DNA of 64,000 nt, taken from assembly GCA_903844735.1 (NCBI GenBank), contig CAIMUX010000073.1:1-64000 (forward strand), given 5' to 3'. Position numbers and translations under genes: made by a program. Numbering within the stretch: position 1 is the first letter of the stretch; every line of letters starts with the position of its first letter. The notes under the pieces are model-generated. The model was not told where the DNA came from and made no database searches. It saw only the letters and a program-made list of their open reading frames with translations. The DNA is from Candidatus Eiseniibacteriota bacterium (GTDB taxonomy: Bacteria > Eisenbacteria > RBG-16-71-46 > CAIMUX01). Of the stretch, positions 27,468 through 36,991 are shown piece after piece.

Positions 27468-29492
27468 ATGCGGATCGCCTGGAAGTTCGTGCTTGTTTTT
27501 GCCCTCCTGGCGCTCGGCGCGGCGGCCCCTGGTTTCGCCGGCGTTCCCAGGGTCATCTTTGCGGACGAGTTCGGATGGGCTAGCTGACCCTACTGCCCGA
27601 CAGCGCGGTGCGCGCTGGGAATGATGAACGATGAGTACCCAAACTCCTTCCTGCACGTCGACAGCCACATCAATGGCGATCCGTTCCAGATCCCGGAGAC
27701 CGCGGCCCGCGCGAACTGGTACGAGGTAAACAGCGGCCCGTGGACCATCTTCGACGGCGAGATGCCCGGGGCGATCGGCGCCTGGGAGACGTGTGCGGAG
27801 CAATATGCATGGTATGACTCCATCTATACGGCCCGGTGGGATGCGACAGGGGGACTCGCGCCTGTCAGCATCGAAGGCCTCTACTCCATCAACGGCGATC
27901 AGTTGACGATCGATGCCACCTACCATTTGGAAGACCCGGTGACACTGACCGACATCCGAGCCACGTTCTTCCTCGCTGAAAGCGACCTGTACTACAGTTC
28001 GACCCGCACGTTCGACCACGTCACCCGGAAGATCTACAGCCAGAACATCACACTGACCAACGTCGGGGACTCGATCGCGGTCCAGGCCACGCTCACCCTC
28101 AACCCCGCGTGGAATCCTGCCAACTTCGAGGTGATCGCCATCGTGCAGCAAGCCTCCGGAACCAAGGAAGTCTACCAGGCGGCCGCACTGCCCTTCCTCT
28201 TCGACTACCGGATGTCCTTCGCTCCGCTGCTGAAGTCCGTACCGGACGGCAGCGGTGAGGCCCTGTTCGCCGGACGTGTCACGAACGTGAGCGCTCTGGC
28301 CGACACGCTCACGCTCTCCATGGACACCGGCTTCGGCTGGCCGGTCGCCTTCCAGGTGGGAAGCGATCCGACTTGGTACGCCGACGCGCGGGCTTTCCCC
28401 CTCGCCGCCGGCGACTCAGCCGCGATCACGGTCAAGATCACGACCGACGACGTGAAGCGGATCGGCGTAGGGAACTTCCAATGCCAATCTGCCGTGACCG
28501 AGCGCCTCGGGTCGGTGCAGCTCCAGGTCTACAACAAGGCATACTCCATCCTCTTCGTGGATGATGACGGAATCAACTCCGACGAAACGCCATTCATAAC
28601 GGCCTTTTCCCAGCTCGGCTATCTCTACAAGGACTGGGACGTCCGCAACGACCACGCCGGCATCACCCCGACATCAAGCAACATGGCGGGATTCGACGTG
28701 GTCGTCTGGCAAACCGGATACTCCACGACGGCCATCGGCACCGGCGCCCAAGGCGCCCTCATGGCCTATCTCGACACCGGCGGCAACCTCTACATGAGCA
28801 ATATGGACCTGACGACCACCGTCTATCCGCCGAACGTCTTTGCGGTGAACTACCTAGGGATCTTCAGCCGGACACTCAACGTCAAGGGGTACACTGCGAT
28901 AGGCGTGCCGGGAGATCCAATCACCTCCGGAATGTCGATCCCGCTGACTTTCTCGAGCGAGATCTTCAACAAGGTCGACAACATCGCCCCGACGGCCACG
29001 GCTCATACCATCTTTCGCAACGAGAACGGCTGTTCCAACGCGCTGGCGAATCAGCTCGCCGGAGGCGGCCGGGTCGTCTTCAACACCATCGTCCAGGCGG
29101 CGTTCAGCACGAGCAGCGCCGATCCGAACAACAACGAGACGGTCATCGAGAGGACAATCGTCTGGCTGACAGGCCAGGACGTGACGAGCACGCCGGAAGG
29201 GCCGGTCGTCGTCTCTCGTCTTACGGTCGCGCCGAATCCGTTTGCCGGAAGCACCGACCTGAAGTTCAGCCTCTCCCCCGGGGCCTCCGCAGGGGCGGTG
29301 CGGCTAACCATGGTCGACGTGACGGGCCGACGGGTGCGCACGCTGCTGGACGGCCGGATGACGCCGGGGACGCAGCTCTTGCGCTGGAACGGCGCGGATG
29401 ATCTCGGTCGGGCGCTGCCCTCCGGCATCTACTTCACGAGGCTGCAGACGGTCGAGGGCACGAAGACCCAGAAAGTCATTCTGACTCGATAA
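27468..29492 (+). CDS. Probable selenoprotein: exported Omp28-like thioredoxin-fold protein with in-frame TGA (Sec40) and FlgD-like C-terminal domain
   Basis: 674 residues if the TGA at 27585-27587 is read as selenocysteine. ATG 27468 has GGGGGAGG seven bases upstream and opens a signal peptide (WKFVLVFALLALGAAAPGFA). The mature start reads VIFADEFGWAS-TGA-PYCPTA, so the TGA takes the place of the first Cys of a CPYC-type redox motif, in the position where Omp28-like proteins have WCxxC. Downstream, DSHINGDPFQIPETAARANW and GPWTIFDGE fit the thioredoxin-like domain. The middle (SILFVDDDGINSDE, then FDVVVWQTGY) looks like a ThuA/amidotransferase-like region. The end (APNPFAGSTDLKFSL, then LPSGIYFTRLQT) is a FlgD/T9SS-type C-terminal domain. 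A standard gene caller would start at 27621 and lose the signal peptide and active site. Alternative: a nonsense mutation or a base error. Confidence 0.8.
27585..27620 (+). promoter_or_regulatory. SECIS-like hairpin immediately after the in-frame TGA
   Basis: CAGCGC (27601-27606) pairs perfectly with GCGCTG (27612-27617) around a five-base loop GGTGC. The first loop base lies 20 nt after the TGA, close to the spacing of the E. coli fdhF SECIS, and the loop begins with GG followed by U, as SelB-binding loops often do. The outer CC and GG can extend the stem past a small bulge. All of it is inside the coding frame, as in bacterial SECIS elements. Confidence 0.6.
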
Positions 29493-29532
29493 GGTCCTGT
29501 GCCATCCCACGTCTGATGGAGACGGCGGGGTG

Positions 29533-29549
29533 CCCGGGTAGATCCCGGG
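29533..29549 (+). terminator. Weak hairpin after the selenoprotein candidate
   Basis: CCCGGG-TAGAT-CCCGGG forms a six-pair stem 40 bp after the stop at 29492, and more GC inverted sequence follows to about 29630. There is no T-tract, so termination here is only possible. Confidence 0.25.
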
Positions 29550-29758
29550 TGATCCCACCGGCCCAAGGCCGAAAACATAAGGAGGGGGTCCCGTCGGGGA
29601 TCCCCTTCTCGCGTTTAGGGACCCGCCCGTTGCCGGAAATCCTCGGCAGCCTCGACATCCCCGTGGTTGCCTGAGACCGCCCGTCCTCCTACACTCCGTC
29701 CGGTCACCCGAGGAGATCATGGGCCCGCCGCCGGCGTGGCCCGAGGGGAGGAAGGGAC

Positions 29759-30517
29759 ATGGGCGCGAACACGTTCGACATCATCATCCTGAACGGTCGT
29801 CCCGCGGCCGGCAAATCCGAGGTCATCGACTTTCTCAAGAAGACCCCATTGGAAGAGCGGATTCGCCGCTTCCACGTGGGGGAATTCGAAGAGTTCGATG
29901 ACTTCCCGGTCCTCTGGGAGCGGTTCGAGGACGACGACCTATGGGAGAAGCACGGTAAGCCGCGGCTCATCTCCGATCGCTTCTTCGACTACAAGGGAGA
30001 GCGGCATGAGGGGTATGTCTTCAAGGATCTGTTCTTCTGGCACTGGTGCATTGAGAAGTTGAACCAGCAGTACGCCCGGCGTTTGCGCGACGTGCCGGGT
30101 TATCACGACACGCACACGGCGATCTTCGAATTCGCGCGCGGATCTCAGCACGGCGGATTCGGCGAGGCGTACAAGTATCTTTCTGACGACGTCCTGTCGC
30201 GGGCCTGCACCATGTACATCAAGGTCTCGTGGGCCGAGTCGCTGCGAAAGAACCGGCGCCGTCGCAATCCCGACAAGCCGGACAGCATCCTCGAACACTC
30301 GCTCGAAGACCTGAAGATGGAGATGCTCTACGAGAATTCCGACTGGGAAGAGTTCTCCGGAGCCGACCCCGCGTACCTGCTCGCGCGCGGGAAGCGGGTT
30401 CCCTACGCCGTCTTCGACAACGAGCCGGAGAAGACCCTCGATCCGGCGTTGCTCGGGCCCACGCTCGAAGAGGCGATATCCAGGCTCTGGAAGACACACC
30501 GGGCGCTGCGGGGCTGA
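29759..30517 (+). CDS. P-loop NTPase-like hypothetical protein
   Basis: 252 residues; ATG behind GGGAGGAAGG. A Walker A motif is near the N-terminus, GRPAAGKS at residues 13-20 after the strand FDIIILN, as in small nucleotide or sugar kinases. The rest is rich in Trp, Asp and Glu with EFARGSQHGGFGEAYKYLSD and ISDRFFDYKGERHEGYVFKD as distinctive segments. A conserved RKNRRRRNPD could be a basic binding loop. No specific substrate is recognised; kinase activity is an inference from the P-loop. It stands alone, convergent with the OPA transporter downstream. Confidence 0.75.
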   Translation: MGANTFDIIILNGRPAAGKSEVIDFLKKTPLEERIRRFHVGEFEEFDDFPVLWERFEDDDLWEKHGKPRLISDRFFDYKGERHEGYVFKDLFFWHWCIEKLNQQYARRLRDVPGYHDTHTAIFEFARGSQHGGFGEAYKYLSDDVLSRACTMYIKVSWAESLRKNRRRRNPDKPDSILEHSLEDLKMEMLYENSDWEEFSGADPAYLLARGKRVPYAVFDNEPEKTLDPALLGPTLEEAISRLWKTHRALRG

Positions 30518-30704
30518 CGGCACCGCTCGGCAGCGGAGACCGCGCCCCTCTCGGGAGATGGCCCGTCGGGACACGTCTTTCGGCATTTCGGGAAGGAGCC
30601 ACCGAGGGAGAGTGTGCGTGCGGGGGGTGCGGATCGGCGTCACCGGGCGCGATCCGCACCTCCTCGTTTAGCCATGACCGCGGTGCACCCCGGCCTAGCC
30701 CGGC

Positions 30705-32147
30705 CTAGCTCGCCGTCTTCGGCTTCGGCTTCGCGTTGCGGATCCGCCAGGCGAAGAACAGTCCCACCAGAGCCAACGGAATCATCGCCACCGGCCACGG
30801 TTGCCAGTTACCGGGGTCGGTGGCCGGTCCGATGATCCTGCCCGTGGGGTCGAGCTGCTCCTTGGGCAGGATCAGCGCATAGGTGAACGACATGACGGCC
30901 GTGCCGAGATAGACGAAGCCGTCGATGATCCCCACGGCGATGCCTGCGTTCTTGCTGCCGCCGAAGTCCATGCTTGCGGTGCCCGACAGCATGCCGTGCA
31001 CACCGATTACGGCCATCGACATCGCGACGACGAGCCAACCCACAATCGGGCTCGTGTACGCAAAAGTAAGCACCACCGCACCGATCAACATCACGCCGTA
31101 AAGCAGAACCGCCGCCGGACCGCGCCGCGACTGGAACAGATGATCGCTGATCACGCCCGCCACAACCCCGCCCAGGATGCCGGCGCAGCACAGCAGCAGC
31201 CCCCAGTTCGCGTAGACGAAACCGCCCTTGAGGCCCAGGACTCCGTCGGTCTGCTTCGCGTAGGTCTGGAACCACTGCATGATTGCCTGGCGCAGGAAGC
31301 CGCTGCAGAATTCGATCAACGAGATGGTCACGATGATGGGATTGCTCAACATCGCCTTGAAGACCTTCACCGCCCCCAGGCGCGGGCCGCGATCGCCGCT
31401 TGTGGCGTCGGCGGTGTCAAAGTCGCTGAAGCCGGCTTCGCTCGGTTGGTCGCGCACCATCAGCACGTCCAGCACCCAGAACACCGCCAGCAGCGCCGCC
31501 GGCACGAAGAAGACCCAGATCAGGCCGAAACTCTTGAGGATGGCCCCTCCCCAGTCATAGGCGAAGTAGACCCCCAGCGAGATGAGAATGCCGAAGATCG
31601 CCCCGAACACGCCGCGCTCACGCACATGGAACCAGGCCGCGTTGACCTTGACGATCGCGACAGCGCCGAAGCTCTGGAAATACATGTTGAGCGAGTACAG
31701 GGTGGCGAAGACCGCCACGAAGTTGCGGTAGAAGAATGCGTGCCCCGCTCCCTGCACCAGCAGCGACCAGGTGATGAGCCCCATGGCCACGTTGGCCAGC
31801 GTCGCCCCGCCCGCACCGACGAGGATCGACCAGCGTCCCCCGAACCGGTCCGTCAGCGGCCCGTTGATCAGGAACGACACCCCGTAGACGACTGTCCCGA
31901 TCCCGAAGATCAGGCCGAAGGCGTCGTTGCCCATCATCGCCCCGCCACCGCTGCCGGCGAAATTCTCGAAGGCGCGCTTGCTAACGGTGAGGTTGTACCG
32001 CCCCATGTAGAGGAACGCGTAGGTCAACCCCAGGGGCAACCAATTCATGATCCGCCGCCGCCGATAGGCGGCGCTGTGTCCGAGCTCGATCTTGGGCAGC
32101 CGCCACAACACGAAGGCGACCACGACGAGAAGGATGAGAATGGTCAT
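30705..32147 (-). CDS. Organophosphate:phosphate antiporter family (OPA/GlpT-like) MFS transporter
   Basis: 480 residues with about twelve hydrophobic segments. The family signature MGRYNLTVSKRAF in helix 1 and the MFS loop motif GPLTDRFGGRWSILVGA are present, as is YFQSFGAVAIVKVNAAWFHV, typical of GlpT/UhpT/PgtP proteins. Members exchange phosphate for glycerol-3-phosphate, hexose phosphate or phosphoglycerate. The N-terminus has an extra helix (ILILLVVVAFVLWRLP) not present in GlpT. An inner-membrane location is certain; the substrate is not. No glp or uhp regulators are adjacent. Confidence 0.9.
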   Translation of the reverse strand: MTILILLVVVAFVLWRLPKIELGHSAAYRRRRIMNWLPLGLTYAFLYMGRYNLTVSKRAFENFAGSGGGAMMGNDAFGLIFGIGTVVYGVSFLINGPLTDRFGGRWSILVGAGGATLANVAMGLITWSLLVQGAGHAFFYRNFVAVFATLYSLNMYFQSFGAVAIVKVNAAWFHVRERGVFGAIFGILISLGVYFAYDWGGAILKSFGLIWVFFVPAALLAVFWVLDVLMVRDQPSEAGFSDFDTADATSGDRGPRLGAVKVFKAMLSNPIIVTISLIEFCSGFLRQAIMQWFQTYAKQTDGVLGLKGGFVYANWGLLLCCAGILGGVVAGVISDHLFQSRRGPAAVLLYGVMLIGAVVLTFAYTSPIVGWLVVAMSMAVIGVHGMLSGTASMDFGGSKNAGIAVGIIDGFVYLGTAVMSFTYALILPKEQLDPTGRIIGPATDPGNWQPWPVAMIPLALVGLFFAWRIRNAKPKPKTAS

Positions 32148-32348
32148 CAGGCAGCTCCCCCGATCCTGGGCCAGTCAGGCAGCCGTTCCGGCGGGCAGGT
32201 CGGCGGCTTCGGGCATGCATGCCGCGATCCGACCAGCCGGGGATGACCGTAGTCGAGCTTTGGAGGGGACGCAAGCAGAGCGCATGCCAAGGTCGGCAGT
32301 CGAAGCCCTTCCGGGGGGCTTCGACCTCAGACCCATCATCGAGACGGA

Positions 32349-33503
32349 TCAGTCGTTCGCCTTCTTCGCCACAGCCTTCTCATTCACTTTGGCGTCGGCC
32401 GTAATTCGCGACAAGACTTCGAGCTGGATTCCATCAGAGAGGCCCGGTTTGGACTTCCCGTCGTTCGAACTTCCGGGGCGCTGTCGCAACCTCAACGTAC
32501 CTCTTGTCCCCTTCAAACCTGAGCCGGCTCTAGTGGATGGACAGGACACAGTCGCGCCGATCGAGAATTCCCGGCTCCGGGGCCGTCGCCGCCGGAAACG
32601 GACGGGACTTCGGAAGGGACGGCCCGAACTAGAGAAGAACGACCGTGCGTCGGCTCGCATGCGGACCCCCGGGCGCACGCCTGACGCCGCCGGGACGTCC
32701 GTCCCCAGGCTCAGCAACGTCATCTGGTTGGTCGTGCCGCGCCAGTTCCATGCGATCCCATTCGGCGACGTCGCCACTTCCCCGGTCCCCGCCGGCGCGA
32801 AGAGCGTGCCCGAGATGCTCACCAGAGAGGTCATTCCGACTTGAGACAGAGTGCCGACCATTACCCACGTGGCCGCTCTGCCTGTGCTTCGGAAGAGGTC
32901 GCCGGTTGCGGTCAGAACGTAGAGCGCGCCCAAGTGGTCGCAGAGCTTGACCGCGTCGGAAACCGCCACCGCGCCCTTCCGGTCCAGCTTGCTCCGCCGT
33001 TCGCACTCCCGAAGATCTCGCCCGTCCTGTCCAGGGCATAGAGCGTCAGACCATCCCCGCTCGGAACCAGGGCCACGAAGTTCGAGCCGATCAGGCAGGC
33101 CAGTGTCGCGAACGTTTCCCCCTGATCCGTGGAGCGGTACACAATCCCGCTCGCGCTCGCCAGGTAGAGGTCCGAAGTCGAGACGCCCACCGCAATCGCC
33201 ATGACATCGCCCGCAGGAAGGGCTGCGCGGACGGTCCGGGTCGCGCCGGGCAAGCGACTCACGGGAGTCGCCATGCTTGCCTGCCTCGCACGGGTCCAGC
33301 GGATCACGCGGGTCGCCCGGGTTGCCCGTTTCGCGCGTATCACGCCGTTGGCCCGGGTCCCCACGAGTCCGCGGGCGAGGTTTTCCTGCTCCGTTCTCAT
33401 CGCCCCACCACCTTCCGTGATCCGACTCCGAAATGCGCTGTCCGGAATCGTGCGCCGGGGTTCTCCCGCGCCACCGCAGGGCCGTGAACTTCAGGTGCGA
33501 CAA
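32349..33503 (-). pseudogene. Frameshifted beta-propeller (BNR-type) protein remnant
   Basis: Minus-strand reading shows propeller blades split across two frames. One frame (about 33240 to 32975) gives TSDLYLASASGIVYRSTDQG and LTLYALDRTGEIFGSANGGA; the other (about 32970 to 32700) gives LYVLTATGDLFRSTG and GTGEVATSPNGIAWNWRG. The jump is near 32965-32985 and would be healed by one extra base after ACCGG. The part before the blades (about 33370-33270), in the second frame, shows degraded Gly-X-Y triplets. Neither frame is open over the whole length with sensible composition. It may be a true pseudogene or an assembly error; the original was probably a surface or secreted protein. Confidence 0.6.
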
Positions 33504-33931
33504 CGGTCCTTACCAGACTGCCTTACCCGGACATCCTTGCCGGGACGCCAATCTCCGGCCGTCATTCCCGGGCCGTTCCGCGGTTCATACAACAACCTCG
33601 GATGCGTTCGACCGATGCCCGGCCGAAGGGAACGACCTTGCCTTTGCTCTCCGAGCTCGGATAGAGTCTTCGGTGGCCGCTCGGACTCGGGCAAGGGGCA
33701 CCACGGAGGCGTTGGCCCGTCTTATGAGCTATACGCTATCAGTCGGATCTCCCGTCCCCTACATTCTCGAACCACGCGCGGCGGGACTGCCGCGGGCACG
33801 CCCGCACCCGCCGTGGAGCACGTTCACGCGCAACCAGGACGACATCGGACACGGGTCGCTTTCGTTCGACCCGCAGATCTTCTCGCGCACCGCGGGCCGC
33901 GTCTTCCGCGACCCGGGCGGGTATTAGCGCC
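33504..33931. other. Intergenic region before the polysaccharide cluster
   Basis: About 430 bp with no convincing coding frame; six-frame products are Arg/Pro-rich. It lies between the propeller pseudogene and the first plus-strand gene of the polysaccharide cluster and should hold its promoter, which I cannot pinpoint. Confidence 0.4.
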
Positions 33932-34780
33932 GTGGCCGCGCGCATCCTGAGCCGCTGGCTGCCCCCGGTGTTGGCCGACGCCGCCCGGGCGCTGCGCGAC
34001 GCCATGGGCACCAGCGAGTGGCACGTCGCTCCCGACGGCTTCACGCGCACCCCGCGCGGCGCGGGGTGGGAGGACGAGAGCATCGTTGCAACGCAGGCCG
34101 CCCGCTGGGCCGCGTATGTGCAGCGCACGGCGGGCACCGGCCCGCTGGGCTTCTCGGGCGAATCCGAATCCGACGCTCCGCAGGACGACGTCGCCCACAA
34201 CTCCGCCATGGTGTTCGCTTACACTCTGGCGCGGGCATCGCACGGCCGTGAGCGCATGGCGCTGCTCGACTGGGGCGGCGGACTGGGCCAATACGGGGTG
34301 CTGGCACGCGCGCTCATGCCCGAGGTGGAGATCGACTACCACTGCCGCGACCTGGCCCATCTGGCCGCGCGCGGCCGCACGCTGCTCGCGGGCGCAACGT
34401 TTCACGACGACGACACATGCCTGGCGCGCCGCTACGATCTGGTCCTCGCCAGTTCGTCGCTGCAGTACCACGAGGATTGGCGCGGCGCGCTCGCGAAACT
34501 GGCCGCGGCCACCGAAGGGTTCCTGCTGGTGACGCGCATGCCGGTGACCCTCTCTGCGCCCGGCTACGTCGTGGTGCAGCGGCCGCACCGTCACGGCTAC
34601 ATGACCGAGTACCCTGGCTGGGTCCTGGACCGCGACGAACTGATCTCCGCCGGGGGCGCACTGGGCCTGGTGCTGCAACGCGAGTTCCTGATCGGAGAGC
34701 GTCCCCGCATTCCCGGCGCGCCCTCGCCGTGCGAGTACCGCGGGTTTCTGTGGCGCGCCGAGCGCGTGGCAGGCGCGTGA
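33932..34780 (+). CDS. SAM-dependent methyltransferase, TIGR04325-like
   Basis: 282 residues from GTG 33932. The SAM site is LLDWGGGLGQYGVL, and YDLVLASSSLQYHEDW is the typical post-motif strand; TEYPGWVLDRDELI near the C-terminus is typical of the TIGR04325 group, often found in polysaccharide clusters. The Shine-Dalgarno site is weak (GGGCGGG). It overlaps the next gene by GTGA, so the two are co-translated. It could methylate a sugar or other part of the surface polymer; this is inferred from the company of glycosyltransferases. Confidence 0.85.
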   Translation: MAARILSRWLPPVLADAARALRDAMGTSEWHVAPDGFTRTPRGAGWEDESIVATQAARWAAYVQRTAGTGPLGFSGESESDAPQDDVAHNSAMVFAYTLARASHGRERMALLDWGGGLGQYGVLARALMPEVEIDYHCRDLAHLAARGRTLLAGATFHDDDTCLARRYDLVLASSSLQYHEDWRGALAKLAAATEGFLLVTRMPVTLSAPGYVVVQRPHRHGYMTEYPGWVLDRDELISAGGALGLVLQREFLIGERPRIPGAPSPCEYRGFLWRAERVAGA

Positions 34781-35772
34781 GCGAGACACCTGACGTTCCG
34801 GCGGCCGCGCCCGCGCGTCACTTCTGCACGTACTTTGATTCCAACTACTTGCTCAAGGGCCTGGCGCTCTACCGCTCGCTGCGCCGCCATTCGCCGGGCG
34901 CAACTCTACACGTGCTCGCGTTGGACGACCGGGCGCTGCGCACGCTGCGGCAACTGGCTTTGCCGGACCTGGTTGCCGTCCCGCTGGCCGACCTGGAGCA
35001 GGCCGTGCCGGAACTGCTGACCGCGAAGGCTAACCGCTCCACGATGGAATACTATTTCACGTGCACGTCCCCGTTCGTGCGCTGGCTGCGCGAACGCACG
35101 GCCCCGGGTGAACCGCTCACGTACGTGGACGCCGACCTGTGGTTCTTCGCCCCGCCCGAGCCGCTGTTCGACGAGCTGCGCGGCGCGTCCGTCACAATCA
35201 TCGGCCACCGCTTCGCGCCGGACCAGCAACACCTGGAGATCCACGGCGTGTACAACGTGGGCTGGATTTCGTTCGCCGACGACGCTGACGCGCGCGCGTG
35301 CCTGTTGTGGTGGAGCGAGCGCTGCTTGGAGTGGTGCTACGACCGCATCGAAGGCAATCATTTCGCCGACCAGAAGTACCTCGACGACTGGCCGACGCGC
35401 TTTCGCGGTGTGCGCGTGATCACAAATCCCGGCGCCAACGTGGCGCCGTGGAACGTGGCCACGCAGCCGATTGCGCGCCGCGGAGCCACGTTGGTGGCGG
35501 GCGAGACACCGCTGGTGTTCTTCCACTTCGCGGCGTTCAAACGGCTCACGCCGTGGCTGTTCGAGCCGAGCCTCGCCAACTATGACGTGCGCCTCACACC
35601 CGCATTGCGCGACGAGGTCTACTTGCCGTACATCGCGGAGTGCCGCGCGATTGAGCGCTGGCTGCGCGAGACGGCGCCGGGATTCGGCAGGGGCTGGGGC
35701 TCGCTGCGGCGCCCTGGATGGCTGGGCGTGGCGCAGCGACTGGTGCGGGGACAACTGCTGCTGGCGCCGTAG
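34777..35772 (+). CDS. Glycosyltransferase-like protein with DxD motif (family 8-like)
   Basis: 331 residues from GTG 34777, which overlaps the methyltransferase stop; the frame is open further upstream in the shadow of that gene. HFCTYFDSNYLLKGLALYRS near the start and TYVDADLWFFAPPEPLF with a DxD-like site fit a nucleotide-sugar transferase of the GT-A type. Further conserved-looking parts: HGVYNVGWISF and HFADQKYLDDWP. The donor and acceptor are unknown. It is the last plus-strand gene; six bases later the opposite operon ends. Confidence 0.8.
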   Translation: MSETPDVPAAAPARHFCTYFDSNYLLKGLALYRSLRRHSPGATLHVLALDDRALRTLRQLALPDLVAVPLADLEQAVPELLTAKANRSTMEYYFTCTSPFVRWLRERTAPGEPLTYVDADLWFFAPPEPLFDELRGASVTIIGHRFAPDQQHLEIHGVYNVGWISFADDADARACLLWWSERCLEWCYDRIEGNHFADQKYLDDWPTRFRGVRVITNPGANVAPWNVATQPIARRGATLVAGETPLVFFHFAAFKRLTPWLFEPSLANYDVRLTPALRDEVYLPYIAECRAIERWLRETAPGFGRGWGSLRRPGWLGVAQRLVRGQLLLAP

Positions 35773-35778
35773 CTCGTG

Positions 35779-36984
35779 CTACCGCACCACATGCCGCAGC
35801 AGCTCGTCCAGCCTCGGCGCGCGGTGGTGAAAGGTGTGCGCCGCGAGGCACCTCTGCTGGCCCGCCACGGCCATGCTTTCGCGTTCGACGTCGTGGGCAA
35901 TCAGCCAGCGGGCTTTCTCCACGCACTCATCGTCGCTACTGTACACGGCCACTTCGCGATCGGGCTCGAACAATTCGGCCAGGTTGGGCGCCGCGTCGGT
36001 CAGCAGGCACGTGCCCGCACCTGTGGCCTCGAACAGGCGCATGTTCGACGTAAAGCGCGTGGCCGACCCCGCGTGCACATTGAGCGTGGCACGCGAGTCG
36101 CGCAGCGTGCGAAACAACTCCATCCCGAATCGCCCGGGACACAGAGTCTTCTTGAGGCGCTTAGGCAGCCCAGCGCGCGGCGGCGCCTCCCACGCGGCGG
36201 CGGCACCGATCACCGGCCAGCGGCGCACAGCCTCGCGGGGCACGCCGGCGTGCTCCAGCGCCCGCGCAATCGCAAACGCCGCGCCCTTCACGGCGCGCAT
36301 CGCGGGCGAACCCGCGGTCCGCGCGTGGCTGGGCGTGAAGATGGCCAGGTCCACCTCGCCCAACAGACGTTCCAGAAGCCGCTCGCGGTGGACGTGAATC
36401 GCCGCGTCGGCGGCCAACTGGCCCACGAAGCTGAGCGCGAGCTTCGGCTCGCGCGGCCCCAGCGCGCGCAGCACGCGATCCTGGAACGCGTGGTGCAACT
36501 GCGCCGCGCGCACGCCGCGAGCCGTGAGCGTCTCCACCGATTCCGACGCGCACGAAAGCACGAGGTCAAACGCGCGCCAACCGGGCGTGTCCGAGAGCGC
36601 GCTGCCCACCCAGCCGATCGTCCCGCGAATGGACGGGCACGCCTCGCGTATGCGCGGCAAGAGCCGCTCGTCCCAGTGATCGAACCACAGGACGTCGGGT
36701 GCGAACGCGCGCAACTGCGCCAGCGCGATGGCGTCGGGCTCAGCGCCGGGCACGCCGTGCTCGCGAGTCCACGCGCGCTGCAGAAAGTCCACGTTGTGCC
36801 ACACCTCCAGAACCTCGTGACCCAGCGGCGCCAGAGCCGGCCCCCACGCACCCACCCAGCCGAACACATCGGCCTCGAACGCCTCGCGCGCTTGGGCGAA
36901 CGAACGAGGCGGGCCGTCCGCGTACCGCGCCTCGAGTTCCACGGCGTACCGCGGATAGACGGTGGAAAGGTACGCGAGCTTCAT
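35779..36984 (-). CDS. CgeB-like group 1 glycosyltransferase
   Basis: 401 residues from ATG 36984; the frame is open further up but lies inside the neighbouring methyltransferase. The N-terminus MKLAYLSTVYPRY is a Rossmann strand, PDVLWFDHWDERLLPRIREA lies in the first half, and NMRLFEATGAGTCLLTDAAP is the C-terminal GT-B signature shared by CgeB/Glyco_trans_1_2 proteins. It is last in the minus-strand operon of the polysaccharide cluster, seven bases after the preceding methyltransferase. It would add a sugar to a lipid-linked or surface polymer; the specificity is not visible. Confidence 0.85.
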   Translation of the reverse strand: MKLAYLSTVYPRYAVELEARYADGPPRSFAQAREAFEADVFGWVGAWGPALAPLGHEVLEVWHNVDFLQRAWTREHGVPGAEPDAIALAQLRAFAPDVLWFDHWDERLLPRIREACPSIRGTIGWVGSALSDTPGWRAFDLVLSCASESVETLTARGVRAAQLHHAFQDRVLRALGPREPKLALSFVGQLAADAAIHVHRERLLERLLGEVDLAIFTPSHARTAGSPAMRAVKGAAFAIARALEHAGVPREAVRRWPVIGAAAAWEAPPRAGLPKRLKKTLCPGRFGMELFRTLRDSRATLNVHAGSATRFTSNMRLFEATGAGTCLLTDAAPNLAELFEPDREVAVYSSDDECVEKARWLIAHDVERESMAVAGQQRCLAAHTFHHRAPRLDELLRHVVR

Positions 36985-36991
36985 GCGCCGC

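Noticed and set aside
27621-29492. Shorter gene starting at the ATG 27621 after the TGA
   Set aside because: This start has no good Shine-Dalgarno site, lacks a signal peptide for a protein with a surface-type C-terminal domain, and leaves out half of the thioredoxin-like domain that is visible in frame upstream.
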